Shown here piece after piece: positions 1 through 8,335 of a stretch of 64,000 nucleotides of DNA. The stretch covers positions 66,827-130,826 of the forward strand of contig JACZUF010000004.1 in NCBI GenBank assembly GCA_022573285.1, in the 5' to 3' direction. The position numbers and the translations under genes were made by a program. How positions within the stretch are numbered: the first letter of the stretch is position 1; the number at the start of each line of letters is the position of its first letter. The stretch comes from Chloroflexota bacterium (GTDB lineage Bacteria; Chloroflexota; Dehalococcoidia; Lucifugimonadales; UBA3495). The notes under the pieces were generated by a model. That model was not told the origin of the DNA. It saw only the letters and a list, made by a program, of their open reading frames with translations, and made no database searches.

Positions 1-270
1 GGACCGGAAGTGCGACAGGCTGCCGTTGGGGTAGCCGATCCCCTGAATGATGGCCAGATGGCCTTCGTCCCAATACTTCTTCAACGGGGCCATGGCCGGA
101 TGGAAGCCCAGTTGGTCGGTGATGGGGATTATCTGGTCTTCGGGAATCCCCAGCGTCGGCCGGTAGTCCCGGTAGCGGGGATTGTTGTAGGGGATAACCG
201 TGTTCATGCCGTCGTTTCCACCGGACAGTGATATCACTGCCAGGACCGGGTCTTTTACGTTTGATACCAT
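1..270 (-). CDS. DUF1501 family protein, N-terminal part (cut by window edge)
   Basis: The minus-strand frame opens with ATG at 270 behind a strong GGAGG site and stays open for 90 codons to the window edge, so the C-terminus lies outside. The N-terminus reads VLAVISLSGGNDGMNTVIPY, the glycine-rich opening typical of DUF1501 proteins (alkaline-phosphatase-like fold). The following DYRPTLGIP and GFHPAM segments also fit the family. DUF1501 proteins usually carry a Tat signal, but none is visible here: the conserved strand begins by residue 9. The gene lies 64 bp downstream of a DUF1800 gene on the same strand, the usual pairing of these two families. The biochemical role is unknown. Confidence 0.85.
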   Translation of the reverse strand, partial: MVSNVKDPVLAVISLSGGNDGMNTVIPYNNPRYRDYRPTLGIPEDQIIPITDQLGFHPAMAPLKKYWDEGHLAIIQGIGYPNGSLSHFRS

Positions 271-334
271 CCTAATTCCTCCGCCTAAAGTCGGATAATT
301 TCTAAATATCCAAGTGTCTGGATTTACGGAGTAC

Positions 335-1759
335 CTAACCGAACTGGAACTCCGAGGTGGTGGCAATCATCTGGAGGGTCTCCCCCGCCCGGCGGGCGAA
401 TTCGTCCTGCTCGGCCTTGGTGCCATGCTTCAAAGCTCCGCCGGAATCCAGGTGGGAAACCAACTGGCCGTGGGTTTCCTCGGCCAGTTCCATGGGCCCC
501 AGCAGGTCCAGACAGCCGTCAAGGAACTGCTTGGAGCTGGGGCTTTCGCCCAGGGCCATCAGCCGGTTGACCATGGACTTAACGCCGGGCAGTTCAGTGT
601 TGCCCAGCATGGCGGATGCGAAATTGATGCGGTCGATGAGGCTGCCGCTGTTGATCCACTCGCGGCCCATATGCCAGCCTTCCACCGTTGGGGGGTTCAT
701 CAGGTCCATACCCATGTATTTGGGCTCCATGGCCACGAAGAACAGGCCCGGCTTGGGCTCCAGGTGGTCGCCCACCATCCGCATGGTGCCGATGACCACG
801 TCTGCTGGGCTCTTCACCTTGGCGAAACGGACCGCCTCGTCCTTGAAGAAGTCGGAGGTGAACAGGACCCGCAACATGGCGGTAATCTCATACCCGGAGT
901 CGAAGTAGGCCTTCTCCATGGCCTCGATGGCCGCCGGGTCCCGGGGCTCGCTCAACCGCCAAGCAGGCACGGGCGGCTCATCGGCGACAAAGAAGTCGTA
1001 GAGTTTGCGGGCGATGAACCGGGCGGTGGCCGGCTGTTTGCAGATTATATCTACGATGTCACCGCCGTCCCAGTTGCCGGTCTCTCCCAGAAAGGTCTTT
1101 TCCCCTTCGTCATGGTCCGCCGGGTCGAAGCGGAATTCGAAGGGGGTGCGGCCGTAGGGGAAGACCGGGATGGTGGGGGCCAGGTTCCAGCCGGTGAAGG
1201 CGCGGGCGCAGGCCTTTACATCATCCTCGGTATAGTTGAATTCCCCGTCTTTGCCCACTCCCAGGGAGAACAACTCCAAGAGCTCCCGGCCGAAGTTCTC
1301 GTTGACGGCCGTCTTGTGGCTCTCGATGTTGTCCAGGTAATAGAGCATGGCCGGGTCGGTGGATAGCATCATCAGCAAGTCTTTAAAGTTGCCCATGCCC
1401 ATGTTCCGGAACTTGTCGATCTGGATCGCCGTGGTCCGGGCGTTGTCCACCTTATTGTCGCCGGCGCAGAGGATGGTGTGCCAGAAGAGGGACATCTTCT
1501 CTTTGAGCTGGTATTTATTGTTGATCATCCGGTAGACCCATTCGGTCTGACCGGTCTCGACCGCGACCTTGTCGAAGTAGGAGGGATAGGCGCGGTACAT
1601 CAGGTCTTCTTCGATTCCAGGGTCGTCTCCGGGGTTCAGGAGCTCTTCAACCACACTGTCGTAACCCTGTTTTACTCTGGCCTCGATCTCGTCGCGGCTC
1701 GCCCCGTAGCCGGCGCGGCGCAGAAGGTGGGCCATCAAAGCAATTTTCTGGTCAGCCAT
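335..1759 (-). CDS. DUF1800 domain-containing protein
   Basis: 474 codons starting at ATG 1759 with an excellent GGAGGAGG site just upstream. The protein opens with IALMAHLLRRAGYGASRDEI, typical of DUF1800. It later has FWHTILCAG, NFGRELLELFSLGVG and AFTGWN, the hallmark patches of this family of about 450-600 residues, so it looks complete. The enzymatic role is unknown; family members are usually paired with DUF1501 proteins, as here, and are often predicted to be exported. No signal peptide is evident. The two genes probably form an operon with this one first. The long plus-strand frames over this region are its antisense shadow. Confidence 0.9.
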   Translation of the reverse strand: MADQKIALMAHLLRRAGYGASRDEIEARVKQGYDSVVEELLNPGDDPGIEEDLMYRAYPSYFDKVAVETGQTEWVYRMINNKYQLKEKMSLFWHTILCAGDNKVDNARTTAIQIDKFRNMGMGNFKDLLMMLSTDPAMLYYLDNIESHKTAVNENFGRELLELFSLGVGKDGEFNYTEDDVKACARAFTGWNLAPTIPVFPYGRTPFEFRFDPADHDEGEKTFLGETGNWDGGDIVDIICKQPATARFIARKLYDFFVADEPPVPAWRLSEPRDPAAIEAMEKAYFDSGYEITAMLRVLFTSDFFKDEAVRFAKVKSPADVVIGTMRMVGDHLEPKPGLFFVAMEPKYMGMDLMNPPTVEGWHMGREWINSGSLIDRINFASAMLGNTELPGVKSMVNRLMALGESPSSKQFLDGCLDLLGPMELAEETHGQLVSHLDSGGALKHGTKAEQDEFARRAGETLQMIATTSEFQFG

Positions 1760-2057
1760 TTAATCCTCCTCCACAGTGGATCGGTCTATATAAAGAGTAT
1801 ATGTTTCTTATTCTGTTCCTGGCTCTTTGGAGGGCTGCGAAGATCTCCAACGGACCGGGAAGAACCGGTAGCAAACCCTGGACTCTAGGCAAATAGGCCA
1901 AGGTTTCCCGAATATGCCGATATTTTGTCGCCTGGAAGGGCCAATGTCAATACTCAATATCAATTTTTTCGAGGCTAGGGCCGTATCTCGAAGGAGCGCT
2001 CTATTAGAAAATACCGATTATAAGAAGAGGTTGTCTCAAGTGGTGTGCGGGTGATAT
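1760..2057. other. AT-richer intergenic region, no gene recognised
   Basis: About 300 bases between the DUF1800 gene start and the end of the Fpg gene. It is noticeably more AT-rich than its surroundings. On the minus strand TATACT (complement of about 1797-1802) could be a -10 box for the DUF1800-DUF1501 pair, but no good -35 box was found. No conserved coding potential or strong hairpin was seen. Confidence 0.4.
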
Positions 2058-2903
2058 TCAGTTGCGGACCAGCAGTCCGGGCTGGCAGTGGCGGCAGTAG
2101 CTGGTGATGCGTTGGTTGGAGTTCAACTGGGTGATGTTGCCGCCGCACTTGGGACAGGGCTGGCCGCCTTTGTTGTGCACCTTCAGGAAGTCTCGGACCT
2201 TTTTGTGAATGTCGCTGCCCATGCGGCTTCTGAGGGTCTCGATGGCCTCTTCCAGCACCTGGCGGCACTGAATGTGGAGCGTCCGCAGTTCCTCGGGTTT
2301 GAGGGCCCGGCATTTCTTGAAGGGCGATATGCCGGCGGCGAAGAGTATCTCGTCCGAGTAGGCGTTGCCGATGCCGGATATAAAGGCCCCTCGGGTCAGC
2401 ACGCCCTTGATCTCGCCGTTGAATTTCTTCAACCGGGCTTGGAAATCTTCAAATGCGATTCCAGAGAGCACGTCCGGGCCCAGGCTGGTGTATTGGGGCA
2501 CCTGCTCGTCTTGGGCCTCGCCGCCGCTCCCGTCTTCCCCGTTTCTGATGTAGTAGACCTTGCCCATCTGCCGGCCGTCCAGGTAGCGGAGCTCCATCCC
2601 GCCGCCCAGGCCCAATACCACGCAGGTCTTCTTCTGGACCCGTTCGCTCTCCGGGCAGTGCTGCAGCGCCCCGGTGAGCATGGGGTTGATCACCAGGCTG
2701 CGTCCGCCGGAGAACCGCAGCGTCAAGAACTTGCCCCGGCGCTGGGCGTCCAAGAACGACCGGCCGGGCAGATCGCCGGTTACCTCCGCCGCCAAAGACC
2801 GGACCACCGTGGGCCGCAGGACCCTGCAGGATTCCACCGGCGCGTCTTTTAGGTTGGCGTTCAGATAGTCCTTGATGACTTCCAAATCGGGAGCTTCTGG
2901 CAT
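2058..2903 (-). CDS. mutM: Formamidopyrimidine-DNA glycosylase (Fpg/MutM family)
   Basis: A base-excision repair enzyme that removes oxidised purines and nicks the abasic site. The start is set at ATG 2903 because the family requires Pro-2/Glu-3 at the mature N-terminus (MPEAPDLE); an in-frame upstream extension to 3011 runs through a palindromic repeat and is rejected. The sequence keeps the RRGKFL lysine loop, the GIGNAYSDEILFAAGISPFK helix-two-turn-helix, and a C-terminal CxxC...CxxC zinc finger (CPKCGG...CRHC). It is 281 aa, normal for the family. Whether it is a true MutM or a Nei-like variant cannot be decided by eye; the NPMLTG segment replaces the usual HLGMTG. Confidence 0.88.
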   Translation of the reverse strand: MPEAPDLEVIKDYLNANLKDAPVESCRVLRPTVVRSLAAEVTGDLPGRSFLDAQRRGKFLTLRFSGGRSLVINPMLTGALQHCPESERVQKKTCVVLGLGGGMELRYLDGRQMGKVYYIRNGEDGSGGEAQDEQVPQYTSLGPDVLSGIAFEDFQARLKKFNGEIKGVLTRGAFISGIGNAYSDEILFAAGISPFKKCRALKPEELRTLHIQCRQVLEEAIETLRSRMGSDIHKKVRDFLKVHNKGGQPCPKCGGNITQLNSNQRITSYCRHCQPGLLVRN

Positions 2904-2947
2904 GCCTTTAATATAACTCACCGGCATGCCAATTGTTGCGTGCGTAT

Positions 2948-2984
2948 GGTCGTAGGGGCACGGCAATGCCGTGCCCCTACGACC
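2948..2984. repeat. Family A palindrome, copy 1
   Basis: A perfect hairpin of 17-bp arms around a 3-nt loop, core GTAGGGGCACGGC/GCCGTGCCCCTAC, flanked by GGTC and GACC. It sits between the divergent Fpg and phosphoesterase genes. The same core recurs at 30934 and 48855. Confidence 0.9.
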
Positions 2985-3052
2985 GCGACGTTGACACGTG
3001 GTCTCCGCCATCCATATTCTTGGAATATGGGGAGCAATTTGGGGGTTTAAAG

Positions 3053-3551
3053 TTGCTGATCGGCGTGGTATCCGACACCCACGGCTTTTATGACCCGCGT
3101 GTGCCGCCGCTCCTTGACGGAGTGGAGCACATCCTCCACGCGGGCGACATCGGCACGGGCCGGATCATCGAGCAGCTATCGGAGATTGCGCCGGTGACGG
3201 CGGTGCGGGGCAACAACGACCGCGAGGGGCCTGAGTCCCAGTTCCCCGACATGGAGATTGTCGATCTGGGCGGCTGCCGCATCTACCTGACCCACATCGT
3301 GAAGGTGCCCAAGGAAGGGGATGATGCTGGACTTTCCACCTACCTGGACGCTCGGTCCGACGTGGTTGTGTTCGGCCACAGCCACATGGCCTTATTATGA
3401 AACGCGCGAAACGCGCGAGACGGAGCAGCGAGGGCCGCTCACCTTCTTCAACCCCGGCGCGGCGGGCAAGCGGCGTTTCAAAGTTGTGCCGTCCATCGGA
3501 CTGCTGGATGTGGGGCCGGGGAGGGTCGAGGGGCGGATACTGGTCCTCTGA
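3053..3551 (+). pseudogene. YfcE/MJ0936-type metallophosphoesterase, frameshifted
   Basis: A calcineurin-like phosphodiesterase. Frame one reads LLIGVVSDTHGFYDP (metal motif DTH), LHAGDIG (GD), RGNND (GNxD) and then FGHSHMA before a stop at 3398-3400. The C-terminal signature (GPLTFFNPGAAGKRRF, then PSIGLLDV to a stop at 3549-3551) continues in the next frame. One extra base near 3390-3396, just after the GHSH motif, explains the break. Start chosen: TTG 3053, with a GGGGG stretch just upstream; no ATG is available. All catalytic motifs are in the first segment. Either a real single-base lesion or a sequencing error in an intact gene. Confidence 0.8.
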
Positions 3552-3572
3552 GGCTGGGCTTACCCGGATCGC

Positions 3573-3616
3573 CCGCCCCCATCCTAAACCTTCCCCCTTG
3601 CGAGGAGGAAGGGATT
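3573..3616. repeat. Family C hairpin between convergent genes
   Basis: GCCCCCATCCTAAACCTTCC followed by a CTTGCGAGGAGGAAGG arm forms an imperfect hairpin. It shares the CTAACCTTCCCCCT...GGAAGGGATTAT wording with 4956-5038. It lies between the convergent phosphoesterase and MFS genes and may act as a terminator. Confidence 0.6.
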
Positions 3617-3644
3617 ATTTTGGCGCGAGGCCGTTGAAAAACCA

Positions 3645-4943
3645 TCAGGTGATTCCCGGCACGTTTTGGCGGCCCCTTAAAGTGAATAGGGCCAACAACC
3701 CGGACCCAACGGTCAAGGCTGCGATTAGCTGTATCGCCGGCCTGAAGCCAAATAAGTCGGCCATGATTCCAGCCAGAAGGGCCCCGATGATGAACCCGGA
3801 GTCCCTCCAGAACCGGTAAACGCCCAGGAACGACGCCCGGTCTATGGCTGGGACGGAATCTCCAACGGCGGCCAATAGGGTGGGATAAACCAGCGCCGTG
3901 CCCAAACCCAGCAAGGACATGGACCCGATCCATACCCCGTAAGAGTGGACACCCGCCGTCAGGGAGATCGCCGCGCCTTGCAGCACCATCCCGATCACTA
4001 TCAGCGGTTTTCGTCCTAAAAGATCGCTGGCCCAGCCGGTGGCCAGTTGAAGGACTCCCCAGACCAGGGGGTAAACCGCGACCAGTACCGCGATACGGTC
4101 GAGGGCCAGGCCCTGGCTGGCGAAGTAGAGCGGGAATATCCCCCAGGCCACCCCGTCGTTCAGGTTCTTCACGAGCCCTGCCTGTGTCAGCCCGAACAGG
4201 TACGGCTTACGCCAAGTGGCGTCGGCAAAGTTGGCTTTGAAGGATGACGGTACCCCCATCGGCCCTGAAAGCCCGGCCGTCTCCCCCGGAACCCCGGCCG
4301 TCTCCAGTGAAAGGTGGGCCGCTGTGTCTCGGATAAACAGGACGCTGAACGCCAGGCCCGCGGCGGCTATCCCGATCCCCAGGTAGAAGGGCTCCGGCCT
4401 AAGCCCGTAAGCCTCGGCGATTATCCCGGTCAATAATGCGACCACTGCCAGGGATAGATAACCGGCTGATTCGTTGAATCCCAGCACCAACCCCCGCCAA
4501 CGTGGGCCGGCCAGGTCCATCTTCATGTTGACCGTCATCGACCAGGCAAGCCCCTGGTTGACGCCCAATAGCAGGTTGGCGCCGATGACCCATCCCCAGG
4601 CCGGGGCCCAGATCAATATCAGAGGGACCGGGATACCGATTATCCAACCGGCGATGAGGATCCGGCGGCGGGTGAACCGTTGAGTAAAACCGCCGACCAA
4701 GAGGTTGGACACGGCCTTGGCCAGGCCGAAGGTCGCGATGAAAGAGACGATGGCCGTTTTGGACGTTACGCCGAATTCCGCTTCAGCCAGGCCGGGCAGG
4801 ATGGTGCGCTCCATCCCGATCATCCCACCGACGAACATGTTGGCGGCCACCAACAGGGCGATCTGACGCCAGTTGTCCGACAGGCCCAGGTGGACCGGCC
4901 CTTGGACAGAAGCGAACCCCGGAAACCGCCTAGCGAAGATCAT
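3645..4943 (-). CDS. MFS transporter
   Basis: A 432-aa inner-membrane carrier of the major facilitator superfamily with about twelve hydrophobic segments. The N-terminal half contains GGFTQRFTRRRILIAGWIIG, the loop 2-3 basic motif after TM2. The C-terminal half repeats it as GWASDLLGRKPLIVIG. Start at ATG 4943; no strong ribosome site is visible. Around residues 215-235 lies a Gly/Pro-rich central loop between the two halves. The substrate cannot be told from sequence. It is followed (in the direction of transcription) by the convergent phosphoesterase and preceded by a repeat-rich gap and two SDR genes on the same strand. Confidence 0.85.
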   Translation of the reverse strand: MIFARRFPGFASVQGPVHLGLSDNWRQIALLVAANMFVGGMIGMERTILPGLAEAEFGVTSKTAIVSFIATFGLAKAVSNLLVGGFTQRFTRRRILIAGWIIGIPVPLILIWAPAWGWVIGANLLLGVNQGLAWSMTVNMKMDLAGPRWRGLVLGFNESAGYLSLAVVALLTGIIAEAYGLRPEPFYLGIGIAAAGLAFSVLFIRDTAAHLSLETAGVPGETAGLSGPMGVPSSFKANFADATWRKPYLFGLTQAGLVKNLNDGVAWGIFPLYFASQGLALDRIAVLVAVYPLVWGVLQLATGWASDLLGRKPLIVIGMVLQGAAISLTAGVHSYGVWIGSMSLLGLGTALVYPTLLAAVGDSVPAIDRASFLGVYRFWRDSGFIIGALLAGIMADLFGFRPAIQLIAALTVGSGLLALFTLRGRQNVPGIT

Positions 4944-4955
4944 AGGAACGTAGCG

Positions 4956-5038
4956 CCCCCAAGCTAACCTTCCCCCTCAAGGGGGGAAGGGATTATCGTT
5001 CTCTCCCCCTCGCAAGGGGGAGAGTTAGAGTGGGGGCA
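4956..5038. repeat. Family C composite inverted repeat
   Basis: Outer arms GCCCCCAAGCTAAC and GTTAGAGTGGGGGC enclose two nested hairpins, CTTCCCCCTC/AAGGGGGGAAGG and CTCTCCCCCTCGC/AAGGGGGAGAG. It lies in the gap between the MFS gene and the SDR gene on the same strand. The right arm wording AGTTAGAGTGGGGGC recurs at about 54842-54857. Confidence 0.75.
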
Positions 5039-5097
5039 ACCTCTCTGTGGGAACCTGTTTCGCGAGGGAAGACCAGAGCCCACCCAGCTTCAGACCC

Positions 5098-5946
5098 CTA
5101 CTGGTCCAACCGTATAGCCTGCGCCCCCAACTGGGGCCAGGCGGCGGGGGCGGCGGCCTTTTCCAGGCGCTCTTCCAGGGGGAGGTCTTCATCCCAGTAG
5201 TAGCCGATGAAACGCTGGCCGTTGATGCCGTCCGAAGCCTCCGAGGCCAGCCAGACCACGGGTTTCTGCATCACGTCGGGCTGAATCATTTCGCTGCGGT
5301 CATGGGCGGCGTCGTCAGGGATCAGGTCGGTGTTGGCCCTGCCGCCCGGCACCAGAATATTGGCCGTGACTCCCGTGCCTTCCAATTCTCTGGACGCCAT
5401 GGCCACCAAGGCTTCATGGGCCGCTTTGGAGGGACCGTAGGGCATGCCCCCCTCGCGGTACATGGTGTTCATGCTGGTGGTGACGCCGATGATCCGGCCC
5501 CACCTTTGGGCCAGCATGTGGGGCACGACTGTCCGCGTCATGTAGAAGGGGCCGCTGCTGTTGACCGAAATGACCCGGTCCCACTCCTCGGCCGTCACTT
5601 CCCAGAAGTTGTTCTTCGTCTCGCCGCCCATGAGCATCTTCCGGGGCGCGATGCCCGCGTTGTTGACCAATATATGGAGCCCGCCCAGCTCTTGGATGGT
5701 GCGCTGCACCGAACGCTCGGCCTCCTCGATGGAAGAAACGTCCACCACCTGGGCCATGACGCAGTCGTCGCCGCCGATCTCCCGCATGTAGTTCGAGCTT
5801 TCGTCCAGCCATTGCTGGTTGATGTCCATCATCGACACCCTGGCTCCCGCCCTGACCAATGCCTCGGTCATGGACCGGCCCAACCCCCGCGGGCTGGCCG
5901 CGCCGGTGACGATCGCAATCTTTCCTTCAAGCGTCTTTTGTTGCAC
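5098..5946 (-). CDS. SDR family oxidoreductase
   Basis: A classical short-chain dehydrogenase/reductase of 282 aa. It has the nucleotide-binding TGAASPRGLG at residues 14-23, NNAG at 95-98, a catalytic serine region around 157-158 and YGPSK with Tyr170/Lys174. It is slightly longer than the usual 250 aa owing to a C-terminal tail. Start is GTG 5946 with GGAGAG about nine bases upstream. It lies 58 bp downstream of another SDR gene on the same strand, so the two are probably cotranscribed. The substrate is unknown; tandem SDRs of this sort are common in heterotrophic Chloroflexota. Confidence 0.88.
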   Translation of the reverse strand: MQQKTLEGKIAIVTGAASPRGLGRSMTEALVRAGARVSMMDINQQWLDESSNYMREIGGDDCVMAQVVDVSSIEEAERSVQRTIQELGGLHILVNNAGIAPRKMLMGGETKNNFWEVTAEEWDRVISVNSSGPFYMTRTVVPHMLAQRWGRIIGVTTSMNTMYREGGMPYGPSKAAHEALVAMASRELEGTGVTANILVPGGRANTDLIPDDAAHDRSEMIQPDVMQKPVVWLASEASDGINGQRFIGYYWDEDLPLEERLEKAAAPAAWPQLGAQAIRLDQ

Positions 5947-6004
5947 GGGAACTCTCCATAACTCGGATATTCGGCGCCCATGAAAACGCGGCTGCGCCGC
6001 CGGC

Positions 6005-6757
6005 CTATTGGGCTAGGTAGCCACCGTCGATCACCAATTCGCTGCCGGTCACGAAGGACGACTCGTCCGACGCCAGGTAAAGCACCCCGTAAGCCACGTC
6101 GTCAGGTATCCCGGTCCGGCCAATCGGAATGCGCGCAATGGACTCGGCCTGGGCCTCCGCGTCGCCTTGGCGGACGGCCGTCATCGGGGTGTCGATGGGG
6201 CCGGGATGCACCGAGTTCACCCGGATGCCCTCCGATGCGTACTGGATGGCGGCCGATTTGGTGAAGATGCGCACCGCGCCCTTTGACGCGTTGTACGCCG
6301 CCGCGACGTAGGACTGACCGGCGATGCCCGAGATGGAAGAGATGTTGATGATGGACCCGCCGCCGGCCTTCCGCATTTCGGGGATGGCGGCCTTGGTGCC
6401 CAGGAACACGCCCTTGGCGTTGATATTCATGACCCGGTCCCACTCCGCGACGCTGAGGTCCTCCAGCATCACCCTGGACACCACGCCCGCGTTGTTGACC
6501 AGGATGTCCAACTTGCCGAAGCGGCTCACCGTCTCGGCAATGGCCGACGTCCAGCTCTCTTCGCTGCTGACGTCCAGGTGGACGTAAAGACACTCGCCCC
6601 CCAGTTCGTTTATCTCGGCCTCGGTCTGTCTTCCCACATCGTCGAGTACGTCCCCAATCACAACCTTGGCCCCCTCCCGGGCAAACATCTTGGCCTCGGC
6701 GGCACCCATGCCCCGGGCTCCGCCGCTCACGAAGGCGACTTTATTCTCCAGACGCAT
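6005..6757 (-). CDS. SDR family oxidoreductase (FabG-like)
   Basis: A classical SDR of 250 aa, the standard family length. It carries SGGARGMG (residues 11-18) for NAD(P) binding, NNAG at 88-91, the serine region NISS at 138-141 and YNASK with Tyr155/Lys159. The C-terminus GSELVIDGGYLAQ is the usual SDR ending. ATG 6757 is preceded by a GGGGG-rich site. It heads a two-gene same-strand SDR cluster. It could be a 3-oxoacyl-ACP reductase paralogue or a sugar/steroid-type dehydrogenase; without a fab context the specific name is not justified. Confidence 0.9.
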   Translation of the reverse strand: MRLENKVAFVSGGARGMGAAEAKMFAREGAKVVIGDVLDDVGRQTEAEINELGGECLYVHLDVSSEESWTSAIAETVSRFGKLDILVNNAGVVSRVMLEDLSVAEWDRVMNINAKGVFLGTKAAIPEMRKAGGGSIINISSISGIAGQSYVAAAYNASKGAVRIFTKSAAIQYASEGIRVNSVHPGPIDTPMTAVRQGDAEAQAESIARIPIGRTGIPDDVAYGVLYLASDESSFVTGSELVIDGGYLAQ

Positions 6758-6936
6758 ACATACCCCCTGCCGTCCGGTCGAATGGCACCGGCGGGAACCT
6801 GAACGGATGGCAAGATTCTAACCGTTGGGCGTGGTTAGTCAATGGCCTAGAGCGCCTGGTGGGATTGGGAAAAAGGAAACAGAAGCCGAAGACCGATTGA
6901 GGAAGCCCGTTGAGGAAACCCGGCTGAGCCGGCTGG

Positions 6937-7008
6937 TCGGGGTGGGCAGAATCGAACTGCCGACCTCCTGCTCCCAAAGCAGGCGCCCTACCGCTGGGCT
7001 ACACCCCG
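6937..7008 (-). tRNA. tRNA-Pro (UGG)
   Basis: On the minus strand a full cloverleaf can be folded: acceptor CGGGGTG/CACCCCG, D-arm, anticodon arm CCTGC-TTTGGGA-GCAGG with anticodon TGG, and T-arm GGCAG-TTCGATT-CTGCC. The discriminator is A, followed by an encoded CCA (6934-6936). It lies downstream of tRNA-Arg on the same strand. Confidence 0.96.
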
Positions 7009-7043
7009 GCTGACGAAGAAGGGTGGGAATGGGGCTAAAGTGG

Positions 7044-7116
7044 TACCCCCGGAGAGGGTCGAACTCTCGTCCCCGGCTCCGGAGGCCGGTACTCTAATCC
7101 ACTGAGCTACGGGGGC
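7044..7116 (-). tRNA. tRNA-Arg (CCG)
   Basis: The minus strand folds as acceptor GCCCCCG, D-arm GCTC...GAGT, anticodon arm CCGGC-CTCCGGA-GCCGG (anticodon CCG), T-arm GAGAG-TTCGACC-CTCTC, discriminator A and encoded CCA at 7041-7043. A 35-bp spacer separates it from tRNA-Pro, so the two are probably one transcript. Confidence 0.96.
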
Positions 7117-7237
7117 CAGCACACGACTAAGAATAGCATGGTTGAATGGGGCCAACAAGGACGGCGCGGACCGTTGGCTGTGGACAAACCACAGGCCCGC
7201 CACTAGACTAGGGGCACTTTCCCGCCGAGGTTGAAAT

Positions 7238-8290
7238 ATGCCCGTTTTCACGCCCGAATACCTGCACAAAGTCGCCTACCACATCTACCGCGCCAAGGGC
7301 ACTCCCGACGATGAAGCAGAGGTCGTGGCAACCCATCTGGTCAAGGCCAACCTGACCGGCCACGACTCCCACGGCGTGATCCAAATACCCACCTACGCCG
7401 AGCGCATCGACGCCGGGCATATCGTTCCCGGCGCGCCTTTCGATGTGCTGAAGGAAGCCCCCTGCACCGCGGTCATCGACGGCAACTGGGGGTTCGGCTT
7501 CGTGGTCACCGAGAAGGCCACCCGCATGGCCATCGAGAAGGCCAAGACCAACGGCGTCGCGGCCATCACCGTCCGCCGTCAGAGCCACATCGGCCGGTTG
7601 GGCGACTACCCCACCATGATGGCCGCCGACGGGATGATCGGCATGATCACCGCCGACTCGGGCGCTGGGCCCAAGGCCGTGGCCCCCTTCGGCGGACGGG
7701 CCCGCAAACTGGGCACCAACCCGATCTGCATCTGCATGCCCAGCAACCTGGACGGGCCGGTCTTGATGGACATGGCGACCAGCACCGTGGCCCTGGGCAA
7801 AGTCGCGCTGGCCCGCAACCGGAAACAGGATATTCCCCTGGGCTGGATCGTGGACAAAGACGGCAACCCCACCACCGACCCCAACGACTACTACTCCGGC
7901 GGGGCCCTCCTGCCGGTGGGGGTGGACCAAGGCCACAAGGGCTACGCCCTCTCGTTCATGGTGGAGGTATTCTCCGGCCTGCTCACCGGCCTGGGCTTCG
8001 GCATCGACCCCGAGGCCCGGCACAACGACGGCGTGTTCATCGCCGCCTTCAATTTGGAGCACTTCCGGCCCCTGGAAGAGTTCAAGAAAGAAATCGGCGA
8101 GTTCGTCGAGTTCGTCAAGGACTCCCCGCCCGCGGCCGGATTCAAAGAGGTGCTCTATCCCGGCGAGATCGAGTGGCGTAACGAGCAGACCCGCCGCAAA
8201 GAGGGTATCTTCGTGGAAGACGAGACCTGGGAGCAGATCAGCGGCCTGATGCAGTCTCTGAATGTTGAGCAGGAAGTGGGCCGGCCGTAG
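7238..8290 (+). CDS. Malate/L-lactate dehydrogenase family (Ldh_2) oxidoreductase
   Basis: 350 aa, full length for the Ldh_2 family (YlbC/ComC/AllD type), NAD(P)-dependent 2-hydroxyacid dehydrogenases with no Rossmann fold. Visible hallmarks are LTGHDSHGVIQIPTY near residue 45, the SHIGRLGDYPTMMA patch with the conserved histidine, APFGGRARKLGTNPI and LMDMATSTVALGKV. Also present are the GGALLPVG...HKGYALSFMVE segment and a C-terminal PGE. Start ATG 7238 follows a GAGG site. Substrate (malate, lactate, ureidoglycolate, sulfolactate) is not decidable by sequence alone. The next gene is 45 bp downstream on the same strand. Confidence 0.9.
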   Translation: MPVFTPEYLHKVAYHIYRAKGTPDDEAEVVATHLVKANLTGHDSHGVIQIPTYAERIDAGHIVPGAPFDVLKEAPCTAVIDGNWGFGFVVTEKATRMAIEKAKTNGVAAITVRRQSHIGRLGDYPTMMAADGMIGMITADSGAGPKAVAPFGGRARKLGTNPICICMPSNLDGPVLMDMATSTVALGKVALARNRKQDIPLGWIVDKDGNPTTDPNDYYSGGALLPVGVDQGHKGYALSFMVEVFSGLLTGLGFGIDPEARHNDGVFIAAFNLEHFRPLEEFKKEIGEFVEFVKDSPPAAGFKEVLYPGEIEWRNEQTRRKEGIFVEDETWEQISGLMQSLNVEQEVGRP

Positions 8291-8335
8291 CCAGGCGATT
8301 CCGTAGCCGGTCAATCGATGTAACGGGTGAAATAG

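Noticed and set aside
314..1366. 350-codon plus-strand frame over the DUF1800 gene
   Set aside because: The minus-strand protein has clear DUF1800 motifs and a strong ribosome site; the plus frame has neither.
2904..3011. N-terminal extension of Fpg
   Set aside because: Fpg needs Pro-2 at the mature N-terminus for catalysis; the extension runs through a palindrome.
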